From Cinclus cinclus (Eukaryota; Chordata; Aves; Passeriformes; Cinclidae): a stretch of 64,000 nucleotides of DNA. This document shows positions 37,273 to 49,552 of this stretch, piece by piece (within the stretch, counting starts at the first letter, position 1; every line of letters starts with the position of its first letter). The DNA is taken from positions 137,779,762-137,843,761 of the forward strand of contig NC_085046.1 of NCBI RefSeq assembly GCF_963662255.1, in the 5' to 3' direction. The notes beneath the pieces were generated by a model that was given only the letters and a program-made list of their open reading frames with translations, was not told the DNA's origin and did no database searches. The position numbers were made by a program, and so were the translations under genes.

Positions 37273-40200
37273 TGTGAGTTATGATTAAACTGTAGGTTGT
37301 ACATGAACAAATCCAAAACTGTCCTTGCATCAAAATTAAAACAAGTGATGTGTACAGTAGCTATGAGTAAGAGCGATATAGAAGGCAGAAGAAATCCACC
37401 TGTGAAGGACATGTGCAAGCACTCTGTCCTCATGTCAATCTTTCTCAGGAAATTCTCTGACTCAGAAGAAGGTCAGAGCTCTGACATCATGTTTTATCTA
37501 GTAAAAAAAGGCAAAAGTGCTGAAGCTAGAGCTTTGAAGTGTGTGAATCTAGTTTATAGACTTAAGGAAACCAAGTCCAGTAGATAGCATTTTTGTTGGT
37601 CAAAAAATAAATCCACAGTTCTTTATGATGACAGCCTGTAAGTGATGGCATAGTTCTGTTGAACAATGTACCAGGTTTTTCCAAATCTACATAGTTTCCT
37701 TCCTTAGAGCAGGAACTTTGCTGGGTACCCAGGTAAAACCAACTTTCAGGGTGACACCCAGTGACACTGTTTTTCTTGCTCTGAAAACAGTTCTGGATTT
37801 GCTTGAAAGCTGTTTGTACTTTCCTCAAAAAACATAATACATTTCAGAGGTTGTTTTTATCACAGATTTGTATTTACTTACCTTAATATTCCTGATTAAA
37901 TGGAAGTCCATGGTAAATGTCTACCTTTGGTAGATCCTTTGAGCCCATTTATCTCCTGTGACATGACGCGTTGTCTGAGTTACACATGACCATGTAACTT
38001 TTGGATGCCAACATCAGGGCAGAACACCACCACACTCTACATAAGAAACACTGAGGGGTAAAGGACTGAAATTGAATTCCAGTAAGGAATTCACTTTGAG
38101 GCTTGATTTATATTGGCATTACTCAGATTTGAGGACAAATTATAAACTCTAAAATAGGCAAGAGAGATGAAAACATCTGTATATACTGGATAAGAACATT
38201 TATTCTTTAGTAGCAGCAACTTTCTACTAGTCTATCAATCTAGCATTTCACAGAGCAGAATGAGCTATCATACTAATAAGAACATGTCAAAAATATTATT
38301 GCTTTGAGAGTGTTGTTTCCTTTTTCCAAAGCCTTTCAATTTTGCCCCAGTTTCTCTCCAGCTGTTGTTAGTGGTAGACCTGGATATTAATCCATGGGTT
38401 TATTGTTGCTCTCCAGGAAATAGTGACTTTCCTGTCATTATTCTCAATTCTAAATGAAAACTCAGAGCCAGCATGGTGAAACTTCCCATTCAGTAAAATT
38501 TCAGATAGTTGAATTTAAAACAACAAAAACTTTTAATTGTGATAATGCCATGTATTAGGAAAAAAAGTTTCCTACAGTGCACAGTATCTAATATTTTTTT
38601 TAAATCAAATAAATTTTAACATAAATACAAAAAGCATTTTAATACAGTCAGAACAAGCCAGCTGGACTTTTTCCCTCTGAAAAATGCAATCAAATTGTCC
38701 TCTAAAAATTTAATACAACTGCATTTACCAATTGAATAATTGCTTCATCAGCTGGCTCTAGTTTAAAGATTCTGATCCTGCAAATGCGTATAGGAAAAAT
38801 TGACAGCAATCTAACTGGGTTAGCGTTGCAGAGCTTGGTCAAACTCTTTGTCTTGAGTTTAATTCTTGAAGGGTCACTAATCTTTGGTATAGGGCCCTGG
38901 CTGATGGAACCCAGTAACCAGCCTGACTTCTTTGAGCCCTGTGATGGTAATGCCAGATTAGAGCCACCTATTTCCTCATCTTTAGCTCTTGGTCCAGAGA
39001 AAAGGAGTGTACTGATCCACAAGAGCTCTGTTGGTGTCCCAGAGCAAAAACCTTGTCACAATTTTTCACTTTTCTAAACTGTAGCATGAAGATGGTGAAA
39101 ATCAGATTTCTTTTATTACTCGTGGAAACCAGGAGTGGATGTGAATCATTTACTCAGAAAAGCATTTCCTTTCTTGAAGAACATTTGCAGTGATCATTTG
39201 TTCCCAAATCTCATATGGTTTAAATCCATTGCTTGCTTGGTTGTATCCTCTTTTCTCCCCAAAATTTTTTTACAAGCCAAAGTAATTCTTAGAGTGATGT
39301 TTCTCCCTTAAAATGGCAAAAGCTAGTTTTATACCTAGTCATACTTTCAGACCTAACACAGACTCCTTTTTTTCCTTTAGAGAAAGCATAGCAAAAATAA
39401 ATAAAAAACAATAATAAAAAAGTACCTTTCCATTAATTCTCCCACATTTTCTGCTCTCCATCTTCCCTCTCTGAAGTAGGATTGATCCTCCCCTGCCTAG
39501 GATGTATAATTAGCTCAATGCTCCTGGATCTCCACTCAGCAAGTTCTTCCTGAAAAGACACAGCAGGTCAGTGTCCTTGTGCTATTAATACAGTGAACTA
39601 ATGACTGAAACATGGGAGGATTTTTAGCCAATTATGGAAGAGCAAGTTCTTAATGATTAAAGTTACTCAAGCATGACTTTGTATTCCTCGCCTCACCCCT
39701 GCTCCCTTTTAAATAGTGTCATCATCAGATAAAGAAAAACCCTGATATTGAAATGTTCTTGTGCTCACATACTGTTAACAGAAAGTTACCAAAAAATCTA
39801 ATGCTAACTGGCTTTCTGTTATGTAGAAGTTGAATTGTTTTTAGAACAACTTGGTACCTGATAAATGAACCTCACCTGAGATGAATCCAGAGCCTTGCCT
39901 TGTTATTTTCCCTCACGCTGTTACAAACAAAGAGAAAATGAAATCCTTATCCTCAGAGGTGGACAAGCACAGCAAAGTCAAGGGGTTTACATTGCATTTC
40001 TCACCTCAAAAATATTATTGCTGTTCACTGATCTGCTCTAGACATCTTACAGCACTCAGGTCAGCCCTGTCTAAGTGGGTGGTTTTTCCCAATGTGATGT
40101 GACCTGAGCGTTGCTCTCCTAACCCCTGAGCATGGTACACTGACCAGAAGGACACAACAGCAGGGGACTACTGTTTTACTATCCTCCTTCAGGTATTTAA

Positions 40201-41455
40201 TGGATTTTTCAGTTCTCACAAAGCTTGAGCAGCTTCACAGCCATTTTAGTTATCATTTAAGTTCATGGTCTTATTTCATGGTGAATTAAATTTCAGGTTT
40301 TTCCAGCAGAAGGAAAGCAGCAATCATATATGATTACCTCACAGCTATTCCAGGGATGCAATAGCTGAAATGCACTTGAAAGAAGAGGTCTTGGTTAATG
40401 CAAGGAGTTTTAAGACACCTTACCTAAGTTGCAGGTTTAGTCTCTGTGCTCCCCAGGTAATCAAGGGAAAGTGCATCCTGAGAGCAGTTCAGAGCAGGAG
40501 CCTAAATTGGACTAAATTTCAGATGTCCATCCTTCTTATCCTTCCCTCCTACTGGCAGCCCAGTTTCCCAGATTAACTTTGGCTTGAGATTCTTTCTGTC
40601 AATATTTACCTCTTAAGTGTAACTCACTGCAGCTTTTTCTTACCACTGTCCAGAGTTATGAGCAGATGTCAGGGGCATAAGATGTAAAAAGGATTTTTTT
40701 TTTAGAGAGATCTGTACTACTGTGAGTAAAAACATTATGTAAAGCAACCTAAGACAAAAGAATCACTACAAATCAGTGCCTCAGCTGAAGATACCTTCGT
40801 GTGATTGCTCAAGAGAGTATGGGCACAAGTAGCACAGATTTTCTTATTGCTGGTTTCTACCTGTTGGGTCTACAAAGACTTTCATGAAATCTTCCCACAT
40901 CCTAAAGGAAATCCTGATGTTTTGTTTATATTGCAGAAATAAAGTTCACCACCAAGCATAAATATTTTATGCTGGATTTTACCTGTGGCACATCGAAGTC
41001 CAACCAAGCCAAGAAAAACAAAGTAGAACTGCAGGGAAACATCTGCCATTTCCTCCTCTTTCTGATGTGTCCCATAAGCAAATCTGATAAGTAACTTCTG
41101 CAAAATGTTGTTTGAAATGTGACATTTTAATGTATGCCATAGAAAGTGGTAGAAGTAATTCCTAAGGCACAGATCTCTTTTGTTCTATTATGCATCGATG
41201 AGAGAATTTGCATGATCATTAGGGGATGACTGAAGTCTGGAATCTTTTTAATGAATATTACATTCCCATCTATTAATGGGAGGAATGACAGTAAATTCTT
41301 CTTTTAGCAAATTTCTGCCATCTGTGGAACTTTTACCTAGAGTAGTACTAGGAATCAAATCGAAGAAGGCACCTAAATAGTGCAAAGGAAGGAACTTCAG
41401 CAAAGTAAGACCTAACCAGGTTTCATGGTTGCTGTTCTCTTCCCTATGTGGAACC
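37273..41455. other. Unique non-coding stretch
   Basis: No gene recognised. Frames overlapping on opposite strands at 38702-39077 (about 100 codons each) show no domain. AT-rich patches (for example 38.5-38.7 kb and 39.39-39.42 kb) are frequent. Confidence 0.5.
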
Positions 41456-42150
41456 TTTCCTTTCCTTTCCTTTCCTTTCCTTTCCTTTCCTTTCCTTTCC
41501 TTTCCTTTCCTTTCCTTTCCTTTCCTTTCCTTTCCTTTCCTTTCCTTTCCTTTCCTTTCCTTTCCTTTCCTTTCCTTTCCTTTCCTTTCCTTCCCTTCCC
41601 TTCCCTTCCCTTCCCTTCCCTTCCCTTCCCTTCCCTTCCCTTCCCTTCCCTTCCCTTCCCTTCCCTTCCCTTCCCTTCCCTTCCCTTCCCTTCCCTTCCC
41701 TTCCCTTCCCTTCCCTTCCCTTCCCTTCCCTTCCCTTCCCTTCCCACACCTTCCCTTCCCACACCTTCCCTTCCCACACCTTCCCTTCCCACACCTTCCC
41801 TTCCCACACCTTCCCTTCCCACACCTTCCCTTCCCTTCCCTTCCCTTCCCTTCCCTTCCCTTCCCTTCCCTTCCCTTCCCTTCCCTTCCCTTCCCTTCCC
41901 TTCCCTTCCCTTCCCTTCCCTTCCCTTCCCTTCCCTTCCCTTCCCTTCCCTTCCCTTCCCTTCCCTTCCCTTCCCTTCCCTTCCCTTCCCACACCTTCCC
42001 TTCCCTTCCCTTCCCTTCCCTTCCCTTCCCTTCCCTTCCCTTCCCTTCCCTTCCCTTCCCTTCCCTTCCCTTCCCACACCTTCCCTTCCCTTCCCACACC
42101 TTCCCTTCCCACACCTTCCCTTCCCACACCTTCCCTTCCCTTCCCTTCCC
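41456..42150. repeat. TTTCC/TTCCC pentanucleotide array with 15-bp higher-order units
   Basis: 139 pentamers without a length error: 27 TTTCC units (41456-41590), then 112 units of TTCCC type (41591-42150), of which 11 are ACACC variants. The variants start at 41746, 41761, 41776, 41791, 41806, 41821, 41991, 42076, 42096, 42111 and 42126. The first six are spaced exactly 15 bp apart, giving a TTCCCTTCCCACACC higher-order repeat. The plus strand is otherwise pure pyrimidine, so triplex (H-DNA) formation is plausible. Because the unit is 5 bp and holds no stop codon, long frames stay open in all six readings. These frames are artefacts. Confidence 0.98.
41746..41825. repeat. Six-copy 15-bp higher-order repeat inside the pentamer array
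   Basis: ACACC alternates strictly with two TTCCC units through six copies. This regular spacing shows that a 15-bp block, not the pentamer, was the unit of the latest expansion here. Confidence 0.9.
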
Positions 42151-43540
42151 ATTTTACTTTCTAATGAAGTTCAACTAACCTGTCCTCATGCCCTTTTTGT
42201 GTGAAGTTTTGAAATATCATCAGACATACAGACTTCTTTTATCATATTTACTGATGCGTATTTGACAGAAATGTTGGCATCGATAAGAAGATTTTAAGAA
42301 ATCCAGTAAATTTTGTAATAGTTTTCTACCTCTTAGACTCTACAGTTTTCCATTATTTCAGTTATTCCATTATTTCCATTATTTACAGTTTAATTCAAGG
42401 AAAGTCAGATAGTCTACTTGCCTAGTTTTCAAGAATATGGGTTTATATTCAACCAGAATTTAATGTGTATGAAAGAAACAAAATGTTTTTTCCTTTTGTG
42501 AATATATAGTTTAAAGAGATAACAAGTCTTGATTCAGAGAGGTCTGAGCAACAAATACTTAATCATGTGCTTATTCAGCTAGCATGTACTAACTAGAACT
42601 GTTTAGAAAGTGTTTCCCTCCCCTTTAATTATTTTGGATCCTGAAATCAGTGTAATTGATTCTTGGAATGCTTCTGAAAACAACTCCAAACACAGGAGGT
42701 GTGATTTGCTCAAACTCACCATAATCAAATCTGATTAATTTCCATACTTCATTATATTTCTCTCCCTTTTTTGTTGAGAAGTCATATACATCAAGAGACC
42801 TTTTTGCAACAGACCCTAATGAGAAGCATAATCTTCATGCCCACAGGGCAACATGCTAGTAGAAGTTGAACCATAAAGGCATCAAACAGCATATTTGTAC
42901 TGAAAATAGATAGAAGACATCCACATTTCCACAGAGAAAACTTTTGATTGCAAAGTAATTTATCTGGAAAACAAACAGAATTGCTCTATTTGCAATTATT
43001 TTAGCTGGCAGTTTAATTAATTCTTCAATTTATTTTCAAACTTCAGCCTCCATCCATTTGATATTGTTGTTAAGGGATGACCTGCTATTTCTTTTAAAAT
43101 CATGCTGTTATCTGATATCTTTCTCTTATAGACACTTTTAACCACTCTGCAATATTCTTCGGCTTTCAAAAGCTAAGTAAGTTCACCTCCTTTGGTTTTC
43201 TCTCTTCAGGTCAAAAATCCTTCCTACAGTTTCCCTCAATTCTTTTTAACTTTCAGAATTCCTTATGGACTGTTTTCTATGAAAGTTTTTAAAAACTTGT
43301 CTTCCCTTTTCAAGCATACTGCTAACACTCTTTCTTCTAATGTCATTGAGCAGGTTCAAGAAGACAGGAATACATCTGACTACTTACTTAAAATGTCTCA
43401 CCACCCCCTCATGTACCAGAACTAACTCTCCTCCTAAGGTCTGATATCAAAACCACACCAAGCCTGTCTGTTCCTTGGGCCTCTGAAAATATCTGAAGTT
43501 TCAAATCCTCGCTCTTGAAAGGATCACATCTAAGCAGGAC
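42151..43540. other. Unique AT-rich non-coding stretch
   Basis: No gene recognised. A small CATTATTTC-type repeat lies near 42,351-42,387. Confidence 0.5.
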
Positions 43541-44130
43541 CATGAAGCAGGTTCACCAGGTCCCCATCCATACGTACAATGGCAGGTGGACAGTGCTCCT
43601 CAGACAACAGAAGAGCCCCACAGTGTGGGTGCATGGAGATCACGTCAGTCATGCCATGGCCCAGAGACCTGTGAAGATCGCCTGAAAATGTGCTGCATAC
43701 TCCCACACAACATGTTTCTCATCTGTTTGGCTACTTTCCATCTTCTTGAAATGAGAAGAGATGGCAGGGAGCTTTGTGTGACCTTGCTTTTCCTGTTTCA
43801 TGGAGCAACCATGACTCCTACTGGAGATTTTCAACTTACCACACCCAGAGTGCTTTCAGCACACATTGCATAAATGCAAATATTGGGTCACCCTACATTA
43901 AGGAGAAAGATGCTTGTGTGGGAGACTCTCAGAAGAGAGGTCGTTCCTGGGAGTTCATTCATACACAGGGACAGATGACTGCTGGGATACTGTCTTCAAT
44001 GCTCTTACCACAAAACCTCCTGGGAAGAAAAGATACTTTTCCTTCAGCTGTTCTTTGTGCTCTTGGTGGGGGAGAACTGGTCACCTCGACCTCCTCATTC
44101 AGGCCGTGGTTATTCTTGGGAAACAAATGA
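43541..44130 (+). pseudogene. Possible eroded endogenous-retrovirus relic
   Basis: A short frame starting at about 43,541 contains a W-V-H-x-x-H-V segment near its end. This resembles the C-terminal tail of gammaretrovirus-type integrases, where a tryptophan-valine-histidine pattern precedes the pol stop. It is followed in another frame by a leucine-rich segment (within 43586-43873) and a 118-codon frame (43774-44130), where an envelope gene would lie. Neither downstream frame is recognisable by motif, no LTR was found beside it, and upstream DNA does not look like pol. The call is weak and could be chance. Confidence 0.2.
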
Positions 44131-47100
44131 AGCAACAAGTTAAGTAAAGGAAGTAGTTGCTGTTTTCTTCATTATTTTTCTGGTGAAGAAAGCTGAAGAC
44201 ACCATTGTGATTTCTGACTGGAGGCAAGACAACCTCAACAACCCACACCAGTGGAGAGCTGGCTGATGGCAACTTCTCAGCTCTCACGTAGAGAAAAGAC
44301 CCTGGGTAAAGTCTGTTAACCACATCCAGGCTGAAACTTGGGTTCTGCTGTCTTTGGAGACTTACCAAGATTTAAAACAGAGCTCTGGAGAAGAAATCAG
44401 GGTAAAGATGAGCAGATACTTAAAGCAGTAAGAGTGGTTAGACAATTCAACAGATCCTGTGCATTTCCTTGTCCATCTGAGCCATGACCCAGTAGAGGCC
44501 GAGTACTGAATTGTACCACCAAAATATTTATTAATCAGAGTAATTGTCTATCTTGCCACTTCTAGGAATCCAAGACATGTCTTTTTTCTATTTCCATGGT
44601 AGTATTTTATGGAACTCAGTAAAGATAAAATAATTTAGGCTGAAGTACCTGAATCATATTTAGTCATCAAAATCAATGAACTGATTTTCAGAGATGATTC
44701 TTATCTCTCAGTTCTTATGGAAAAAAATAAGCTTGTGTTTGTTTAGAATTTGAATAGACATTTTCTATTTTTATTCATTTTGCTCCAGTAAACCTTTATT
44801 CACTAAGAATATGTGGGTTGCTAGCTGTTAATTATTATGCTAACAGTATTCTGCTAAAGGCAGTCTGAAAACCTGTTTTCCCATTTACTGATTCATCTAA
44901 TTTGAAAAAATGTATTAAGACTATTTAAAATAACTATGACATTGATACTTTATCTAATCCCCAGTAGTCAGTATCCTCTCTTTGCATGAGCAGATGAATT
45001 TTCCACTCCAATTCTCCAGTTCTGTGAGTGGATTTCTTTAGCTTCTTAAGCTTAACAACAGTGTTTTCCACATGGAAAGATTTAGTATCAATAAAGGTCC
45101 TCACCATAATGTGCTACTACAGGAAGAGAGTCTACCTCCCTCTGAGGAACATGTGATTCTTACAGAATTCTTAAGTTATTAAAGGTAACTCAGATTCAAA
45201 AAACTCAGGTCATCTGAAAAGGCACAAAGGTGACTACAAAAGGGCAACTTCCTCCTTTTACCTTCCACTACTTGAGGTTAAACAGTGCCTCTTCTGTGGA
45301 AGACTTGTATCAGTGAGCAGCTGTAGGCCAAATACAAGGACAGTTTTTTTCATAATTATCCTGTTCTTTTATTAACACAATTGGTTTAAGCACCAACCAC
45401 TGCATTAAAAATAACATGAACTTGGTTTTACCCTTCTGTTTCAGTCAGGAGTGTCTACCATATGTTTGACAGAAAGGGACAATATTCAATGGTAGAATAT
45501 TTGAAATGCTTCCAAAATCAGCCTTCCTGTTTCTTACACTATTAAAAACAATTCTCTCCTGCTGCTCAGTGCAATTTACAGGTGGTGCTTGGAAGAAAAC
45601 AACCTTGAATTTTCTTGTGACACTAACTTCCATCATGATAAATCTCAAGGTGAGAGTAAACAGGAAGATATGAGCCTCTTTTACAACCATGTTTCTGAAT
45701 GACATTATAGTCAGAGATGTTCTTTATGGTCTCTGTTGAAAAAAAATGCACTGAATTTTATTGGCGGCATCTCTGTGACAGATGCCACTACTGTCCTTGT
45801 TTAAACCAGCATTAAAAACATTAAATATAACTTGAAGAAAAAGCATAAGAGTTTTAAGAGTTTTAAGTTATAAGCATTTGCATTTAATGAAATACAAAAG
45901 TAAAAGAAAGAAAATTACGTGTAAATTGAAAATGAAACTCAGATTTGCTAAAATAAAAATTCTGCATTAAACATATATTGTGTGGGGTGCTGAGTTGCAG
46001 AAATTAATACATACATGTGTAAAATGGAATAGTTTGCAAAATTGACAAAAGTTCAAATTGTACATGCCAAACCCCCCCTTCCTGTCTTAATTATTCAGTA
46101 AGTTTAACTTTTTTGATATCTACTTTTAGCACTGTTATTTAGAAGCAGAGATAACTATTTAGAAACAGTTTTACAAGACAGCACCATGCCTATAAAATGA
46201 AAGATCACTTAAGAGCTCCTTCCTAAGTATTAAAATGCTGCAAACAGAAAATATATTCTTCTTTTCAAGAGCATAAAATAGTGGTCTATATGATTTGTCA
46301 CCTCTGAATTTATTGAGATAATTATCAGAGGTTATTCTGTGGTTTGGAACAAAAATGCAAAAGTTCCCTGGTATTAATTAATTATTAATTAATTAAAGCA
46401 TTAAGTAGTCTGAGTGCCTCAGATTCTTGCTTTACTTTCTGTATTCACTCTTCCTATGGTTGCCTAAGTGAGATTTTCTGTGGTGATGTGCTGGATCCTG
46501 CAGGAGTCTGATTTTAGCTTTCTGAGGCATCGTTCTGCAGTCAGGACCTCTCACACAGATAGCTGCACCAACAGCAAGACTGTGGGCAAGTAGTGAGAAG
46601 CTCTGGAAGTTTTTGTAGAGCTGCTACTGAGGAGCTTGTTTTCATGAAAGATAACAGCCTTCTAGAAATCCCAGATCAGGAGCCAGAATAGGAATGGCTT
46701 TAGCTATCACAGACCCAGTTAGTGCCTTATCTGATCTGATGGAAAATTCTGTGATGTTGGTGGAGTTTTGCAGTGCAACAGAAACCACATGTGGCCATGA
46801 AAGTGCTTGTCTCATTTATAATGCTGCCAGTAACACTGAATCCCAGCACTGAACACAATAGGCACTGAGTAGGGTATATTATTTGTGTAACATTTGTGTA
46901 GCATGTTCAGTAGTGACATGCTTACCCATTATGAACAAAAACAGACTTAGGGAATGGACCAGTAATTCTAAGTATTTTGACCTCCACCATCTTGACAGGT
47001 ATTCAGTAAATCTGCACTGAAGTAGAATCAAGAAAGCTGTGCCAGACCTTAGCTCTCACCAAGAAATAGTTCTCCTGATACTGCATTAAAGAGCTATATA

Positions 47101-49021
47101 TAAATACCTCTAAGGCAGTAAGAAGTAGAAAGCAACTGCTTACATCAATAAGTCATTAGCAGCAATTAGGACAGAACAAAATTGGTGTCTGGCTATTCCA
47201 GATAATGATAGAAGAAATGTATAATTGTAAAAACCATGAAAAAGAGGTATTGGAAATCCATACTCAGTGAACTAACACAGGCAGCCTGAACACAAGCTGC
47301 ATAAGTCACTGGAATCTGACAAGCCTTTTTGAGCAACAGCAGAGAAAAGGCATATGAAGTGTGAAATAGTCTGTAAGTTAATAGCTGATAGACTGCCTGG
47401 TCTTTTCCCAAGTTCCCTTATGAGGTCTAAATAATCAGCAGCAAAGTGAGTGTAAACACAGCCTGTTTCCTCTTGCACTGGAGTTACTGCACTGATGTCA
47501 AGTGAGCAGCATTTTGTTTATAAGACTGAAATTTGGTCTACCATGAGAAAATAAGGCACAGATGAAACAACACCCCTTGGCTAAATACAGCAAATCAAGT
47601 GTCAGAGTGGTGTTGATACAGCTTACAAGTGCAAGCAGGTGGGAACTTCAGGAGATGGGACAGGTACCCAGCATACTTCAGTTTAAATAAATAATGCAGT
47701 TCAATACACTTTTGGGTACATTTGGGTACCATCCTACTAGAAATCATTTACAATAACTCAGGCTAATTTAGACACCCAACTATGAGTGTGTGGATCTCGT
47801 GCATGTATCCTTCATGCACTGAAGTGGCCAAAATCCTCCTTAAATCTGGAAAATTGGCTGCTATTCATGGGGTAGTTATTTACTTTACTAGCTGTGGAAA
47901 ACATTACCTTGTCCTGCTGTGTAAATAACAACACTGGTATTTTTGCACTTAAAAAAAAAAATCTAGTGGCTTTTCATGTGCAGAAAATTAGCTGTATTTT
48001 TCCAGCTGGCATCTCAAATACTCTGAAAATCCACAGAAGTGACTGCTAATGAATATGGCTTTAAGAGGTCTAATTTCAGTCTCTGTCTGTATAGTACCCA
48101 GCCCTGCTGCTGTGACTACCCCTGAGGGGTTGAAAGGCAGATGCCTGTGTGGCTGGAGGCACCTTCAGGGGCTTTCCTGCAGGTCATTAACCCTTTTCCT
48201 TCCCACCCTGATTGGAACTACCAGCACCTATCCGTCACATTTTGCAATGATGGCACTACACACTGAGATTTTATTTATTTATTTATAGCATCCTGTGAGG
48301 CATAAAGCACTGTTAATTCAATGTGAGGCTCAAACAATGGTGTAACAAAAGAGGAATGTGCTTCAGCTCTAGCAGCCTGTGCCCCTGTGGTCTGATTTGA
48401 AGGCCACTGAAATAGCTGGAATGAGTATAGTCATTTCCAGTGGGCTTTGGAGCTCTCTTCTGGTTGTGTCTGTGAAGTCCTGAGTATGAAGCAGAGTGGC
48501 ATTTGTGGGGTTCGATGTGTTTATGATTATAAATATAATCCTTCATTCAGATGCAGTGATGCTGAAAGCTGTAGAAATCCCTGAGGCTCATATAAAGAGT
48601 AAGGCTGTTTGGTAAAAAGGATATTCTTTTTCTCTTAAAATACTGCAAAAATGTGTTATTTCCATTTATTTAAAAGCAGCTTTCCAGGAGCCAGTGGATA
48701 TTTATGTTGATGGACTATCCACTGAAATATGGCAATTTCCAGATTCCAAATTGGTTTTTCTCCTACAATGCTATCAGGTTGCTTTTATCTCAAAATGTTT
48801 TCCTGAGAAGACCAGTGACATTTTTTGGCATTTACAGCCACAGAAACTCAAATCCTCAGAATTTCATCCCCATGAGCTATCCCTGGCCCTACCATACTTC
48901 AGTTCAAAAACTCTTAGTCATGCACTCTTGTGTTCACTTCATTTTCCAGTGGATAGCTCTGAAATGAACTCCTTTAGGAATTAGCTCTTCTGAAGAGCTG
49001 TAACTGATGTTTCTGAAGATG
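44131..49021. other. Unique AT-rich non-coding stretch
   Basis: No gene or repeat family recognised in about 4.9 kb. The palindromic AT tract TTAATTAATTATTAATTAAT near 46,375-46,395 and a short AAGAGTTTT duplication near 45,850 are the only structures noted. Confidence 0.5.
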
Positions 49022-49552
49022 TGATGTGACCAGCAGGTCAAGGGAGGGGATTCTCCTCTCTGCTCTGCTCTCACGAGACTCAACCTGCAGTGCTGCATCC
49101 AGCTCTGGGGCCCCAAAGAAGGACATGGACCTGTTGGAGTGAGTACAGATGAGGACCATGAAGATGATCAGAGGGATGGAGCACCTCTTCTGTGGAGACA
49201 GGCTGTGAGAGTTGGGAGTGCTCAGCCTGAAGAAGAGAATGCTCCAGGCAGACCTTACAGAACCTCCCGGTACCTAAAGGGGACCAACAGGAAACGTGCA
49301 GTGACAGGACAAGGGGAAATGGCTTCAAACAGAAATAAGCAGGTTTAGATTAGGTATCAGGAAGAAATTCTGTGCTGTGAGATGCCAGCACAGGCTGTCC
49401 AGAGACAGTGTGGTCTGTCCCTGGCAGTGTTCAAGGCAAGGTTGGATGTGGCTCTGAGCAGCCTGGTCTAGTGGAAGATGTCCATGCCTACGGCAAGGGG
49501 GTTGCAACTAAATCATCAAGGTTTCTTCCAACCCAAAGGATTCTATGATTTA
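49022..49552 (+). mobile_element. CR1 LINE, 3' fragment, well preserved
   Basis: It begins with TGACCAGCAGGTCAAGGGAG and covers the ORF2 C-terminus (CACGAGACTCAACCTGCAGT near 49,072; AGATGATCAGAGGGATGGAG near 49,161) and the 3' UTR. It ends with GGATTCTATGATTTAT at 49,552. Small deletions break the frame. The well-kept 3' UTR suggests a younger insertion than the 54.8 kb copy. Confidence 0.95.

Noticed and set aside
38702..39077. Overlapping frames of about 100 codons on both strands, with a donor-like GTAAAT near the minus-strand end
   Set aside because: No convincing acceptor and no protein similarity recognised. Kept only as a place to check for conservation.
41248..42204. Very long open frames on both strands (up to 293 codons) through the pentamer array
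   Set aside because: They arise because a stop-free 5-bp unit keeps every frame open. The products are pure pentapeptide repeats with no independent coding evidence.
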